DNA of 64,000 bases from Limosilactobacillus ingluviei DSM 15946 (lineage in GTDB: Bacteria; Bacillota; Bacilli; Lactobacillales; Lactobacillaceae), in assembly GCF_001435775.1 (NCBI RefSeq), contig NZ_AZFK01000018.1:60217-124216 (forward strand), written 5' to 3'. Of this stretch, positions 15,151 through 25,900 are shown piece after piece. The position numbers and the translations under genes are program-made. Position 1 is the first letter of the stretch; every line of letters begins with the position of its first letter. Under the pieces are notes generated by a model, which was given only the letters and a program-made list of their open reading frames with translations, had not been told where the DNA came from and searched no databases.

Positions 15151-15735
15151 ATGTCACGGAAAGAGGAAGTAACCACTAAGCGCCGGAAGCGCAAATTGGT
15201 TGATAAAGACGTTGAAGTTGTAGTTATCAATAATGCCAAGGGCATGTTCGTATACGAAAGTAAGAATGGCGATTTAAGTATTGAGCTGTCCAACTTTGGT
15301 GAAACTGAATATGTCACTTATGGCGAACTTCGGAAATTGAAGCCGTTCTTGGCAAACGGTCAGTTGGTAATCTCTGAAGTAAATGATGACGATACGACGA
15401 TTATGGACGTTGTTAGAGGTATGCGTCTTACCAAGTTGTATGACGATATTTTGGGAACGGTCTTGGGTTATGACCCCGAAGAGTTCGATAATGTTGATCT
15501 GATTGAATCGACTGATATTGAAGACGCTGTGTTGGAATCAGACGAAGACGAATTTGCCGATATGCTTAAGAGCAAAGTTAGATCGCGAATTATTGAAATC
15601 ACTGTTGGACTTTACAAGGACCGTCGCCTATCTGACCGTGACAAGATCGAATTGATCGAAGAAACACGCCCAGAAGGTGAACAGGAAACGTTCTGGAGTG
15701 ATATTAACGCCTCTATGAAGTTTGGTCGCAAATAA
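15151..15735 (+). CDS. Unknown protein of the head-neck region
   Basis: 194 residues. The basic N-terminus (TTKRRKRKLVDKD) is followed by a beta-rich part (VEVVVINNAKGMFVYESKNG) and an acidic helical C-terminal half with many D/E (residues 115-150). The family is not recognised. It lies directly after the capsid gene, where head-tail connector or adaptor proteins are usually found. It is not a standard connector by sequence, so no function is assigned. Confidence 0.6.
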   Translation: MSRKEEVTTKRRKRKLVDKDVEVVVINNAKGMFVYESKNGDLSIELSNFGETEYVTYGELRKLKPFLANGQLVISEVNDDDTTIMDVVRGMRLTKLYDDILGTVLGYDPEEFDNVDLIESTDIEDAVLESDEDEFADMLKSKVRSRIIEITVGLYKDRRLSDRDKIELIEETRPEGEQETFWSDINASMKFGRK

Positions 15736-15760
15736 CAAACTTTTGTAAAGGGGAATGACA

Positions 15761-16243
15761 ATGGCTGATGAAACGGTAAATGAAGAAGTCATTAATGACC
15801 CCGATTACACCTACTTTGAAGAGGTTTATCGGGTATTCCTAGGGACGATTGAATCCTACTATTTTTCCAAAATGGACGATGAAGAATTGTCAGAAACATT
15901 GTTTGGGTACCTGAATAACGGTATTTCGGTCTTTAGCACTTATATCTCAAAAGACTTTACCGACCTTGACCAAGAAAAGGGCCGCTTCAATTTTAAACTA
16001 AGCAGAATCGAAATCACGATTTTGGCACGGGCCATGAAGCTTGAATGGGTAAGATCACACAAATACTCGCAAGAACTCATGGAAAAAGCCATTGGGGACC
16101 GTGATTACGCGGCCGTCCAAGGGTACCAATATTTAGATCGACTCAGCGCAATGGATAAGTCATTACAACGTGAAATCAAGACGTTGATTAATGAGCTTGA
16201 ATACGCTGACGAAGAATTATACGGAGATATGTTGAATGGGTAA
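15761..16243 (+). CDS. Putative head-tail connector
   Basis: 160 residues from ATG 15761; GGGG lies 7 bases upstream, whereas the ATG at 15755 is too close to it. The protein is all-helical and acidic: YFEEVYRVFLGTIESYYFSK, RIEITILARAMKLEWVRSHK and a C-terminal helix ending in ELYGDMLNG. Helical adaptors of about this size follow the capsid gene in most siphoviruses. Its last codons overlap the next gene by 8 bases. Confidence 0.5.
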   Translation: MADETVNEEVINDPDYTYFEEVYRVFLGTIESYYFSKMDDEELSETLFGYLNNGISVFSTYISKDFTDLDQEKGRFNFKLSRIEITILARAMKLEWVRSHKYSQELMEKAIGDRDYAAVQGYQYLDRLSAMDKSLQREIKTLINELEYADEELYGDMLNG

Positions 16244-17306
16244 CTTTGCCAGCTTATATCGTCAGAGAATGAAGGTGCTTGGCGATAGCCAAAGAGAACG
16301 CAACATGATTCGTAAATCACGGGAATTTGAAAAATACTTTGAAAATACTTTGGATAAAGAACCAGCCCTGGTTGATGGGGTTGAGACTGAATTGGTCTTC
16401 CAAGACCATTCCCAAAGTAACAACAAAGACCTTTCTGATGACAAGTACGTTGTCGCTCCCAACTCAGTAACGATTGACGTTGGCTCATATATTAAGTGGC
16501 GTGACGAAGAATGGCTTGTCTTTACGGAAGAATTTAAGACGATTCCCACTCACCAACAGCTTAAGATTAAGCACGTTAATAGACGGCTTAAATGGTTGGT
16601 GGATAAAGAAAAGAAAACGATATGTAACAACGGCGATGGCTGGGGTGCCTACATTCAGAACCAAACTCTGTATACCTTAGGGGTTTCGTTCTCGGGGCAA
16701 CACATGCCATTAGCAAACGCCAAAATGTCTGTCTATATCAAGGACACACCAGAAACACGGGCGGTGAGGGTCGGAACTCGACTTTTTATCGCCGGACAAG
16801 TCTACAAAGTTGAATTTGCTGACTATGTTTCTCGTGTTGGGCTAGTCAACTGGTTATTGGACGAAGACACCAAGAATCCAGAAATTGATAACGCTGAATT
16901 AGAAATTGCCAATTACTGGGATGCTGATTCTCCAAGTGGTGCTCAACCCAAAGACAACCCTGATACCAGTGATCAAAAAGATGATCACTCAGAATCAACT
17001 GAGACGCCGTCTGAGGACGTTCAACCTAAAGTTGAATGGAATATCGAAGGTGAAACTAGAGCGCGTCTAGGACGCACCTACGTGTACTCAGTGAAGGGTA
17101 CGGATGGTTCTGAACCAGAAGTGACCGAATGGATTACCGGCGATATTGAAGGAATCCCATTCTATGTTAAGGACCGCAATGAACACGCATTGACCATCCA
17201 GGTTAAAGACAATTACAGCTTGGTAGGACAGACGTCTACAATCGCAGCCAAAGTTAATGGCGAGATCAAGAATATCGCGATCAAGATCATTAAGAAATTC
17301 GGCTAA
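16236..17306 (+). CDS. Head closure-like protein with C-terminal Ig-like domain
   Basis: 356 residues. Residues 5-60 are basic and helical. Residues 80-215 are beta-rich (VTIDVGSYIKWRDEEWLVFT, AKMSVYIKDTPETRAVRVGT, RLFIAGQVYKVEFADYVSRV), the look of a head-tail stopper or minor capsid beta barrel. An acidic linker (230-265) leads to a last domain (VEWNIEGETRARLGRTYVYS to IKNIAIKIIKKFG) with Ig-like strand spacing. Ig-like extensions on phage particles usually bind carbohydrates weakly. Start ATG overlaps the upstream stop. Confidence 0.55.
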   Translation: MGNFASLYRQRMKVLGDSQRERNMIRKSREFEKYFENTLDKEPALVDGVETELVFQDHSQSNNKDLSDDKYVVAPNSVTIDVGSYIKWRDEEWLVFTEEFKTIPTHQQLKIKHVNRRLKWLVDKEKKTICNNGDGWGAYIQNQTLYTLGVSFSGQHMPLANAKMSVYIKDTPETRAVRVGTRLFIAGQVYKVEFADYVSRVGLVNWLLDEDTKNPEIDNAELEIANYWDADSPSGAQPKDNPDTSDQKDDHSESTETPSEDVQPKVEWNIEGETRARLGRTYVYSVKGTDGSEPEVTEWITGDIEGIPFYVKDRNEHALTIQVKDNYSLVGQTSTIAAKVNGEIKNIAIKIIKKFG

Positions 17307-17320
17307 AGGGGGATAACGAA

Positions 17321-17881
17321 TTGCCAGCTAAGAAATTGCCAACTCGGCATATTCCCCACCACGCAGCTATCACTAGAATCAGCGAATGGAAACAACGAAT
17401 GATGGAAGTGCTCGTTGAAGACCAAGAGATTGGTAAGTTGCTTTACTACAACTCAGAAGACGCTCTATCACGTCCTGACCTAACGGAAGACGAACGGTAC
17501 AGTTTGGTTGATAGGGAATCAGAAAAACGCCGGATATACCCAACTAGGTACACTCCGAAAGTGATGATGGATCAACAATCATTCGTCGGATTAAGTGTTT
17601 CCGGATTCGTTCCACAGGAAGCGTTCGCCCCATATCGGACGGTCGCCGACAAGTATGTGATGGGGTATTTGTACTTCTGGATTCTAGTTGATAACCAAAT
17701 CATGGATTGTGACGAGGGTCAACGCCAGGACTTATTGCTAGAGAAGATCTACGACAAGTTCCAGGACGCCGATAACTACGGTATGGGCCGCTTGTCCGTC
17801 GATGATTTGCAAGAGGTGTGGGAACAAAATAACAAATTCGGCGGTTACGTATTAGTTATGAAAGTAATTGACATGGCCTAG
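17321..17881 (+). CDS. Putative neck or tail completion protein
   Basis: 186 residues from TTG 17321, preceded by AAAGGGGG. Features include RYTPKVMMDQQSFVGLSVSG and a strand-helix segment VMGYLYFWILVDNQIMDCDE, then LLLEKIYDKFQDADNYGMG. This resembles tail terminator or neck proteins of Gram-positive phages in size, position and alpha-beta pattern, but the family is not named with certainty. It lies 10 bases before the next gene. Confidence 0.5.
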   Translation: MPAKKLPTRHIPHHAAITRISEWKQRMMEVLVEDQEIGKLLYYNSEDALSRPDLTEDERYSLVDRESEKRRIYPTRYTPKVMMDQQSFVGLSVSGFVPQEAFAPYRTVADKYVMGYLYFWILVDNQIMDCDEGQRQDLLLEKIYDKFQDADNYGMGRLSVDDLQEVWEQNNKFGGYVLVMKVIDMA

Positions 17882-17891
17882 GTGATACGCC

Positions 17892-18680
17892 ATGGAAGTC
17901 AATTACGATCAACTCTTGCTTGGTAAAGAGATTCAGTTGGGAGAAAAAGCAAAGCTATATATCCCAACCATCAACGATCTAGTCAAGCAAGGACAGAATG
18001 AACTTTTAGCTTTCTCGCGGGCGTTTGTCGTAAGCGTGCGTGAGCAATTCAGTAGTGTCCCCGAAAAGGTTGATGAGATTGAAGATAAGTATCCAACCTT
18101 TTGGGAGATCGCACATGACGCCGATATGAGTAAGAGCGTCGGTGAGGCAATGTTCGGTGAGGGCATTGATATTTTGTCAATGATGGTCGCCGGGCTTGCC
18201 TACTGGACAAGAACGGAAATGTCAGACTTTCAGATCATGTCTAACGGCAAGATCGTTAATGAAAAGATCGACCTGGTGGTTGATAAAGAGATGTTTCTGT
18301 TATTTCGGTCACTACTGACCATGATTACCAATTATGAGGTAGACGAAGATCTGATTGCCCCTAGAGGGATAAGTAAGAAAAAGAATCAGTGTCGAATCTT
18401 CAAAGGGATTTATAAGGGACGGCTACGTCAAAGGAAGAACCATGAGACCAAAACGCTCGCCGATAAAATCCTTATTTTAGAAACGCTGACCAACTCATTT
18501 ATTCCGTTTGAGCAGATCGGTGAAATGACCTATTACCAGTTCACCAACTTGCTTAACGCTTACTTATCTAAGCGGGCAAACGATCAAGACTTTACGATCT
18601 ACACAAGCTACAAGTTCGATACACAAAACATGAAGATAACAGACCTCACCAACGCCATTGGTGTGGTCAAAGTTAAATAA
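17892..18680 (+). CDS. Unknown structural-operon protein before the tail tube
   Basis: 262 residues, mostly helical (LLAFSRAFVVSVREQFSSVP, EAMFGEGIDILSMMVAGLAY, MFLLFRSLLTMITNYEVDED) with a basic segment (FKGIYKGRLRQRKNHETK). The helical pattern and the position before the major tail protein resemble assembly factors. The motif STFYxFTNLLNAYLSKRAND-like C-terminal helix also recalls minor head proteins. No confident family match. Confidence 0.5.
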   Translation: MEVNYDQLLLGKEIQLGEKAKLYIPTINDLVKQGQNELLAFSRAFVVSVREQFSSVPEKVDEIEDKYPTFWEIAHDADMSKSVGEAMFGEGIDILSMMVAGLAYWTRTEMSDFQIMSNGKIVNEKIDLVVDKEMFLLFRSLLTMITNYEVDEDLIAPRGISKKKNQCRIFKGIYKGRLRQRKNHETKTLADKILILETLTNSFIPFEQIGEMTYYQFTNLLNAYLSKRANDQDFTIYTSYKFDTQNMKITDLTNAIGVVKVK

Positions 18681-18703
18681 ATAACCTTTGAGGTGAAAAA
18701 TAT

Positions 18704-19807
18704 ATGGCAACTTATGGTATGAAAGACGCCTTCGATCTGGTGCTTGTTAAGCGCGGGACGAAGGAAGTCGTATTTAGAGCCGACTACGCTAACACCACTC
18801 AAGTGGAATGGAAGGCTGACCGTGTATTCGCCAAGAAGAAGGGTGCTAACGCCATTGCTTTTGACGCTGCACGTACTTCCGAAATGACGGTTGAAACGGA
18901 AATCATCGACTTCCGCTTGATGGCATTGTTAGCTGGTAAGGAAGCAAAGCGTGGCGCTGACAGCGTATTTAAGACTGAAAAGTTCACGCTTACTAACGAC
19001 CGGCAAATCAAGCTGGAAAATGTTCCGGAAGCTGGTTCTGTATCCGTATTCCGTTTGAACAAGGACGGGATTACGCACGACCAAGCTATTCCACAACAAG
19101 TTAATGGGGAAGCTACTTCTGTTCCTGTAATGGTTGAAAACGTTTCTGTTTCTGCAAAGGACACGACTGCTGCTATTACCTGGGGTGCTTCTGCTAACGC
19201 TGATAGTTACGTAGTTTACCGTGACAACGTTCAAATTGGTCAACCTACGCAAACGTCATTCAACGACTCTGACTTGACGCCAGAAAAGACGTACAAGTAC
19301 AAGGTTGTTGCTGTAAACAAGAACGGTGCTTCCGCTCCTTCCGCAGAAGTTGTTGTTACGACTGCTACTGCCGGGACGCAACAAGCAGGGGAAGCCGTTA
19401 AGGCTACTAGCGAAGCAATCGAAGCTGCTAAGAAGGTAGCAGAAGTTGTAAACGCAAATGGCTTGAACTTCACTTTGAAGGAAAACGGCTTGATCCAATT
19501 GTCCGAAGCAGCTGTTGCGGGCGCTGACTACGTAGTTTACTACACTACGCAATTAGATGGTTTGACTTCGTTCTCTATCGATGCAAACACGTTTGCTGAA
19601 AACTACGAAATCTACGCTGAATCCTACGTTGTTGAACGCGAAACTGGGGACCGTCACTTTATCCAAGTACACTACCCTAACGTTAAACCACAAGGGAACT
19701 TTAACTTCAACCAAAACTCTAAGGAACCTACGTCGTTATCTATCAAGTTTGACTTATTGCCAGACGAAAACGACCACATGGCTAACTACAAGATTGTTGA
19801 AGACTAA
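18704..19807 (+). CDS. Major tail tube protein with fibronectin III domain
   Basis: 367 residues. The N-terminal part (ATYGMKDAFDLVLVKRGTKE, VEWKADRVFAKKKGANAIAF) and the C-terminal part (LTSFSIDANTFAENYEIYAE to LPDENDHMANYKIVED) form a tail tube fold. Between them residues 145-225 are a clear FN3 domain (TTAAITWGASANADSYVVYR, LTPEKTYKYKVVAVNKNGAS). FN3 or Ig inserts decorate the outside of many siphovirus tails. The codon bias resembles the capsid gene, fitting high expression. The gene is followed by a cre-bearing promoter. Confidence 0.8.
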   Translation: MATYGMKDAFDLVLVKRGTKEVVFRADYANTTQVEWKADRVFAKKKGANAIAFDAARTSEMTVETEIIDFRLMALLAGKEAKRGADSVFKTEKFTLTNDRQIKLENVPEAGSVSVFRLNKDGITHDQAIPQQVNGEATSVPVMVENVSVSAKDTTAAITWGASANADSYVVYRDNVQIGQPTQTSFNDSDLTPEKTYKYKVVAVNKNGASAPSAEVVVTTATAGTQQAGEAVKATSEAIEAAKKVAEVVNANGLNFTLKENGLIQLSEAAVAGADYVVYYTTQLDGLTSFSIDANTFAENYEIYAESYVVERETGDRHFIQVHYPNVKPQGNFNFNQNSKEPTSLSIKFDLLPDENDHMANYKIVED

Positions 19808-19808
19808 A

Positions 19809-19837
19809 TTGTAAGCGCTTACACAAAACGCTTATTA
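19809..19837 (+). promoter_or_regulatory. Promoter with perfect cre-like palindrome, copy 1
   Basis: TTGTAA (19809-19814), a 17-base spacer and TTATTA (19832-19837), with TGTAAGCGCTTACA at 19810-19823 over the -35. The 14-bp palindrome matches the CcpA catabolite-responsive element consensus. The -10 is the weakest of the three copies. It reads toward the 2021-residue fibre gene. ATTAATG follows, as in the other two copies. Confidence 0.65.
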
Positions 19838-19844
19838 ATGGGAC

Positions 19845-19878
19845 GGCTCGGGGAACCGAGCTTTCCTTTGTACATATT
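19845..19878 (+). terminator. Hairpin plus TACATATT element
   Basis: The stem GCTCGG/CCGAGC (19846-19861) is followed by TTTCCTTT and TACATATT (19871-19878). It lies between the major tail gene and the fibre gene, downstream of the cre promoter, so it could be a partial terminator that sets the ratio of tail tube to fibre, or an RNA processing site. Similar elements occur at 6773, 38810, 49347 and 62782. Confidence 0.5.
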
Positions 19879-19918
19879 TACGGTTTTAAAATAATTTTAA
19901 TAAGGAGCGATTCGCTAG

Positions 19919-22900
19919 ATGAAGAAGACGATCAAGTACCTTGACAATGATGGTAATTATCAATACGCCACTGTCAAGGACGCTGGGGACTTAGATAAAC
20001 TAAAAACGAAGGCGAAGGAAGACTTGGTTTCGGCCATCAACGAACTCGCCACGAATGGTATTGCTGCGAGTGATATCGACGAAATTAATAATAAGGTTGA
20101 CCAGATCCAACAACAGGCCAACCAAAACGCTGACGCCCTTAACATGAGTGATCAAGAGCGTCAGGAAATGCAACAACAAATTGCACAAATGCAAGCCGAG
20201 GTCCAAGCTAAGGTTGCTGAACTGCAAAAGCTGGCGGAAGAACAGAATAAAAAGCTCCAAGAAGCTTCCGCAGAATTGAAAAAGAAAGCTGATGCTATTG
20301 ACGTCCAGAAAATGCAACAGGACAACGCTGAAGCCCTAAAGAATAGCGCAAAGGCTTTAGAAGATAGCTTGGCGGCTACGAATGAAGATCTACAAAAGAC
20401 GGCTGACCACCTTAACGAAATGGAAATTCAAGCCGGGGTTGTCGAAACGTCAGTTAAGGAACTCCAAAATGGTTTTGAATCTAAGGTATCTAGTGCCGAC
20501 TTTAATGAAGCACGGACCAAACTTCAAGAACAAGAAACGATGGTTAGACAGCTGAATAATGAGCTGTCAACGAAGGCTTCCAACAATGAACTTGATATGG
20601 TTACCCAACGAGTTCAGAAAGCTGAAAGCGATATTCAACAAAACGCCCAAGGTATCAAGGCTTCTGTTACCAAGGAAACCATGTACAAGGAAATGGACGA
20701 CTTTACCAAGTATCGCGAGAACCGTTTGAAGTATTCACGGGACTTTTCCAATGATTGGTCTTTAAACGGTAACGATATTATCGACGACGACCACCTATTT
20801 GACACCCAACATGATGTTAAGTCGGTATCGATCCGGAATGGGGCATACTTAACCCAAACGACTGATTTAGATACTGATGATATGAGCAAGACGTTTACGC
20901 TTGCTATGTGGGTTGAAAAAGGTAAGAAGCCGCGGGCTTGGTATGGTAGTGCTGAATTAACCAATATGAAGGTTAAGGAAGACAAAGGCGAATACCAACG
21001 CGTTTACTGGACGTTTGTGCCAACTATCGTTAAACAAGATATTAGGATTACTGGTGATACTTCTACGCAAGGTAATCTGATTATTTCGGAACCAAAGCTG
21101 GAACAATCTGATCGGCCTAGTGCATGGTCAACTAATACCGGTGATCAATACGCAACGACTGAAAAGCTTGCACACGACTTAAAGCTGACGGCTGATAAGT
21201 TAGAATCAACGATCACTAAACAATCAGAATTTTCCGATCGCCAGCAACAAGATGAATCACGAATCACTCAAACGGAACACGGTGTTGAAGTAGCGAACCA
21301 AACGATTGTAGCCAAGACTGATGGCTTACGCCAAGAGTTTGATGGCAAGATCAGCGCCACTTCCAAGAGTTTGACTTCTGAATATCAATCATTTACCAAC
21401 CAAGCAATTGGTCAAATGGCTGATGGCGGTTCAAACCTGATCCTTAACAGTTCGTTTGGGAACCTAAAGAATAGTTACGATAAGTGGACCAACGTTAGCC
21501 CGAAGGTACGGATTGTTGAAGATGATAATGGTCTGAAATGGGCTAAAATGGAACAATCTGGGCTGACTGCTGATAGTCCAATTGGATTGACCAGTAACTT
21601 GTTCCGGGTTAAGAAGGGTATTGTAACGGTTGCTCTTGATATTCGGACGGATAACGCTGGGGCGATCGACAACGATAATATCGTGATTTTAGAAAGTTAT
21701 AACGCGGACCAAAAACGGGTATTTACTCAAGAAGTCGGGTTCAGTGATTTTAAGATTACGAGAGAGACGTTATTTGACCATGGTCCACACCGGGTAACTT
21801 ACAAATACAACCAAACGCGTGATGATACCCAATACATGGCTGTCCACATTGTATTGCCTAAGAATGGTGTATTGTACGTAACCAATGTTTTGGCACGGAC
21901 GGTAGCTAATGGGGAAGATTCTGGTGAATATGCTCCAAACGCTGCTGACCTACATGAACAAGTTGTACAACAACGAACGAGAATTGAACAGAACGATCAC
22001 GCCATTGCATTAAAGGCTGACCAAACTAAAGTAACCCAAGATATCGATGCGGCTAAATCATCATTGTCTGGTGCAATTAGTAGGGTAGAACAACGGGCGG
22101 CCAACCTAGAGGTTAAAGCTGATGGTATTACGTCTAGCGTTTCGACCTTGAGCAAAACGATCGACGGGATTTCGGTCGGGGGCACGAACCTGCTTCAAAA
22201 TTCAGTGGGGCCATTTCAGCCACATACAGATCGTCCAATTGACAATTATGATGAGTATCACGACTCAGTAGTTGAATTAGTTAACGGGGAACAATACACC
22301 ATATCGGGACAAACTAATGGAGTGTTTTCTCAGGAACATAATCCGAGCCAAGAATCCGATAAATGTGTTTTATGGCTTGTAGATAATGCAGGAATCAATC
22401 AGATTATATCTGATGAAAATACTGCAAAAGGTACAACATTTACCTGGGAGCATCCAACAAAGAAATATGTGTTACGAGTGAACACTTATCATCCTGGCTC
22501 GACTAATCAGATTAGAGCATGGAAAATTAAAATAGAAAAAGGTAACAAGCCCACCGACTGGTCACCGGCTCCTGAAGACACCGATTCAAGTATTAGCTCT
22601 CTGCAATCTCGCGCAAGTAAGTTAGAACAAACCGATAGTGAAATTAAGGCGTCCGTTACCTCAGTTACCAACGATTTGAAGAATGGACGGGGGACCATTA
22701 AAGAGGGCATCCTGTCTATGACGGACGATCACTTCAGCACTAAGTTTAGTAGTATTGATAATAAGATCGACGGGATTTCGGTCGGGGGCACGAACTACAT
22801 GAGCCACAATTTGATTAGCGCTGTAAATAGTACCCTTGTTAGTTATGATGGGAATACTGATGTTTATACCGTTACGATTCCAAGTGGTGCCGGTGGTGCT

Positions 22901-25900
22901 TGGGGTGGCGGTATAGGATTTAATAAGTCAAAAATGGAAGTACCTTGGGGGCAAGCTTATACCGATTCGATCGAAGTCTATGTAACCAATCCGGGGTTGA
23001 CTTGGAGTTATGATATTAATAATCATGGTGTTGTTGCCGACTCCAACCTCGATGGTAATGATAACGACGAAAGAAGTTTGTCTACACAGTCACCATCAAC
23101 TACAACTGCGATACCAACTAATCAATGGGTAAAGGTATCGTTTACTGCTTGGAACAAAGCGGAGAAGAATAAAAATCATACCGCCTTATGGGACGAATCA
23201 ACCATGGGGATCGTGAATAATACTGGGCAATCAATCACGGTTAAATTTCGGCATCCACAGCAAGAACTGGGAACTATAGCAACCGACTGGTCACCAACAA
23301 TATCTGAATTATCTGATGGCGGTAGCAATATTGCTTTACAGTTAATGGAAAATACTGGTAATTTAGAGAGTTTTATTGTTGATGATACAGCCAATAAACA
23401 GCCCAATGGTTGGAAATGGGGTACAATTCTGATCCCGGATGGTCTTAAAATCGGCGATACAATTACCGTATCTGCTGAAACTAAATTCCTAACTGGTAAT
23501 GACCCTAGTGGTGTCCAAGTTGTTTTATACGATGAAAAAATAACGAAACAGGCCGCAAATCAACAGTTTTTACGGCCGGGGAGACGTGATAGCGTTACTC
23601 TGACAGTAACACAAGATTCGTCAACTTTGGGTGGTATACAACCCAACAAGGTTCTGATATATTCTGGCGCCGCAAGTAATACGCAGGGTAAAAAAATACA
23701 AGTTGATCAATTGCAAATTGAGCGTGGTTCAATAGCCCATAATTATGTTCCTGCAACCGTTAGAAAAACAGATTTTGACGTATCTATTGACGGGATTAGA
23801 ACTAATGTGACAAATCTCCAAAATAATACGTTGCAATATTCCTCCATGGAACAAACAGCTGATGGCTTTAAATTCACAGTTGGTAGTGGTAGCAATCAAA
23901 AGACTATTGATTTAAACAATCACGACAATATTCTTGTAGGAACAAGTCCTAATTGGCGACGAATTCCACTTCATAGTTCGACTAATCCATGGTGGCATAC
24001 TAGTACCGCTAATACTGCTCACCCATCAATGATTCAGTTTGGTGAAGGAACAACCTTTGTATATTCCATTGATGTTAAGAATACTTCCAATAGAACTGTT
24101 GTCCCAGAATTAATTTGGTTGGACTCGAATGGTGGCCGTATTGCTAATAGTGGACGTTGGGGAACTGAGGTGGCACCGGGAGAGACAAAGACTGCTATTT
24201 GTCATCCAGTAGCGAAACCAAAAGGCGCCTTATCTATGGAAGTAAATATTATAAATACTGATGGTTTAGCTACTGGTGATCAAGAAATTCAGCTAAGAAA
24301 CGAGAAATTAGAGGTTGGTGACAATCCGACCCCTTGGTGTGCAAGCTCTCAAGATCGATCTGGTAACTTATTTACGGGAAGCTCAACATTTGAGGGATTC
24401 GATTTTAATAGCAGTAACGTTTCGCAATCGGACAATTGGAAAGATGCTAATGGTAACATTGCTCTAAAACAAAATAGCGCTTGGAATGGTAATACTCAAG
24501 TAAGGTGGCTGCCAAATGGGACATATACATTTTCTGGATTGGTTTATATAGAGGGGAATGACCCAGTATATATTTATACTAATTTGGCACGTGATAAAGA
24601 CAGTAACGCAGCCATCATATTCCAACAATCTGCTGCGGTCCCCAATGTGCAGAACCGGTGGCAAAAGTTCGTATTCCCATTTGAGGTTTCAGAACCGGGT
24701 AATGTTTATCCTCGTGTTGAATCTTCGAGCAATAATACAAAAATTCATATTGGTTCTTATAAGCTAGAAAAAGGACTTCATAATGATGCGGAGTGGAGTG
24801 ATAACCCTAAAACAATTGAAGGTAAAACTACGAATTTACAAAAAGGATTGAGTGCGGCCCAAGCTACTATTGAGCAGAATAGTAATAGTATTGCCTTAAA
24901 GGTTGATACTGGCAAGGTTATTAATAGTATTAATGCCTCCACTGAGGGGGTAAAAATTGATGCTACGAAAATACAAATTAATGGGAATACCAGTATTAGT
25001 GGAACACTGAATGTCCCAACAGTTATCTTAAAGGGTAAATCAGGTCAAATCGATTTAACTGGTAGCAATATTACAATTTCAAATTCAGACAAAACACAGT
25101 CACTCATTATTGATAGTTCGTCAATCACTATTGGGAGTGGGTCGTTAAGATTGAAAGCTATGTCATACGGTATGTCTTTCTGGGGTAATAGCGCAAATTA
25201 TAGCAATGGTGTTGCATATGGAGTAATCGAGCAGACTCACTTTAGAACTAAAACTGATTATAATGGGCTATCTATTGGTGCGTCCCCAACAAAGAATAAC
25301 ACCGGTGATAATTATGATGGTGGCAACTATATCGCCATTGGGTATAGTTCCCCAACCGGTGAAGATTTTATACAACCTCAACTATTGGTTAATTGGAGAG
25401 ACGTTAATATTAATGGTGATGTGTATAAAAAGGGAATACACTTAGCTGATCACATTTATCCAGATCCTTATTCTTCAATATATGGATGGCAATCAGAAAG
25501 CGGGGTTCCAGTTACTCGAGGTATTACAATTTTAGGCAAAAAATTACCGGGTTCTGTGGATCCTAACAATTATTATACTGCTATCGAAGCCGTTGATAGC
25601 ACAGGTAAGCCGCAGGGTAACGGTATTCAATTTAATCCTTCGGGTGTTACCCCATATGGGCGTATCATTACTAACGACTTTTATTTCCACCCATCGGGGG
25701 CTGGCACAAAGGATGGGACAAAGACTTGGACGGGATTAGCAATTGGATGGTTGCATGTTAATAACTGGGATAACGATGGAAAAGCGCCATGCATTATACG
25801 AGTTGACCTAATTAATGGCGGTAAAGATATGCAGGTTGCCAATGGAGGATTTGTATTCCACCCTCAAGGTAATGTAAGTGCCTTTTGGGGGAAGCATTTT

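Noticed and set aside
18704..19807. Tail sheath protein (contractile tail)
   Set aside because: At 367 residues with an FN3 insert it suits a tail tube protein. No second, larger sheath gene or baseplate wedge set is present, so a non-contractile tail is more likely.
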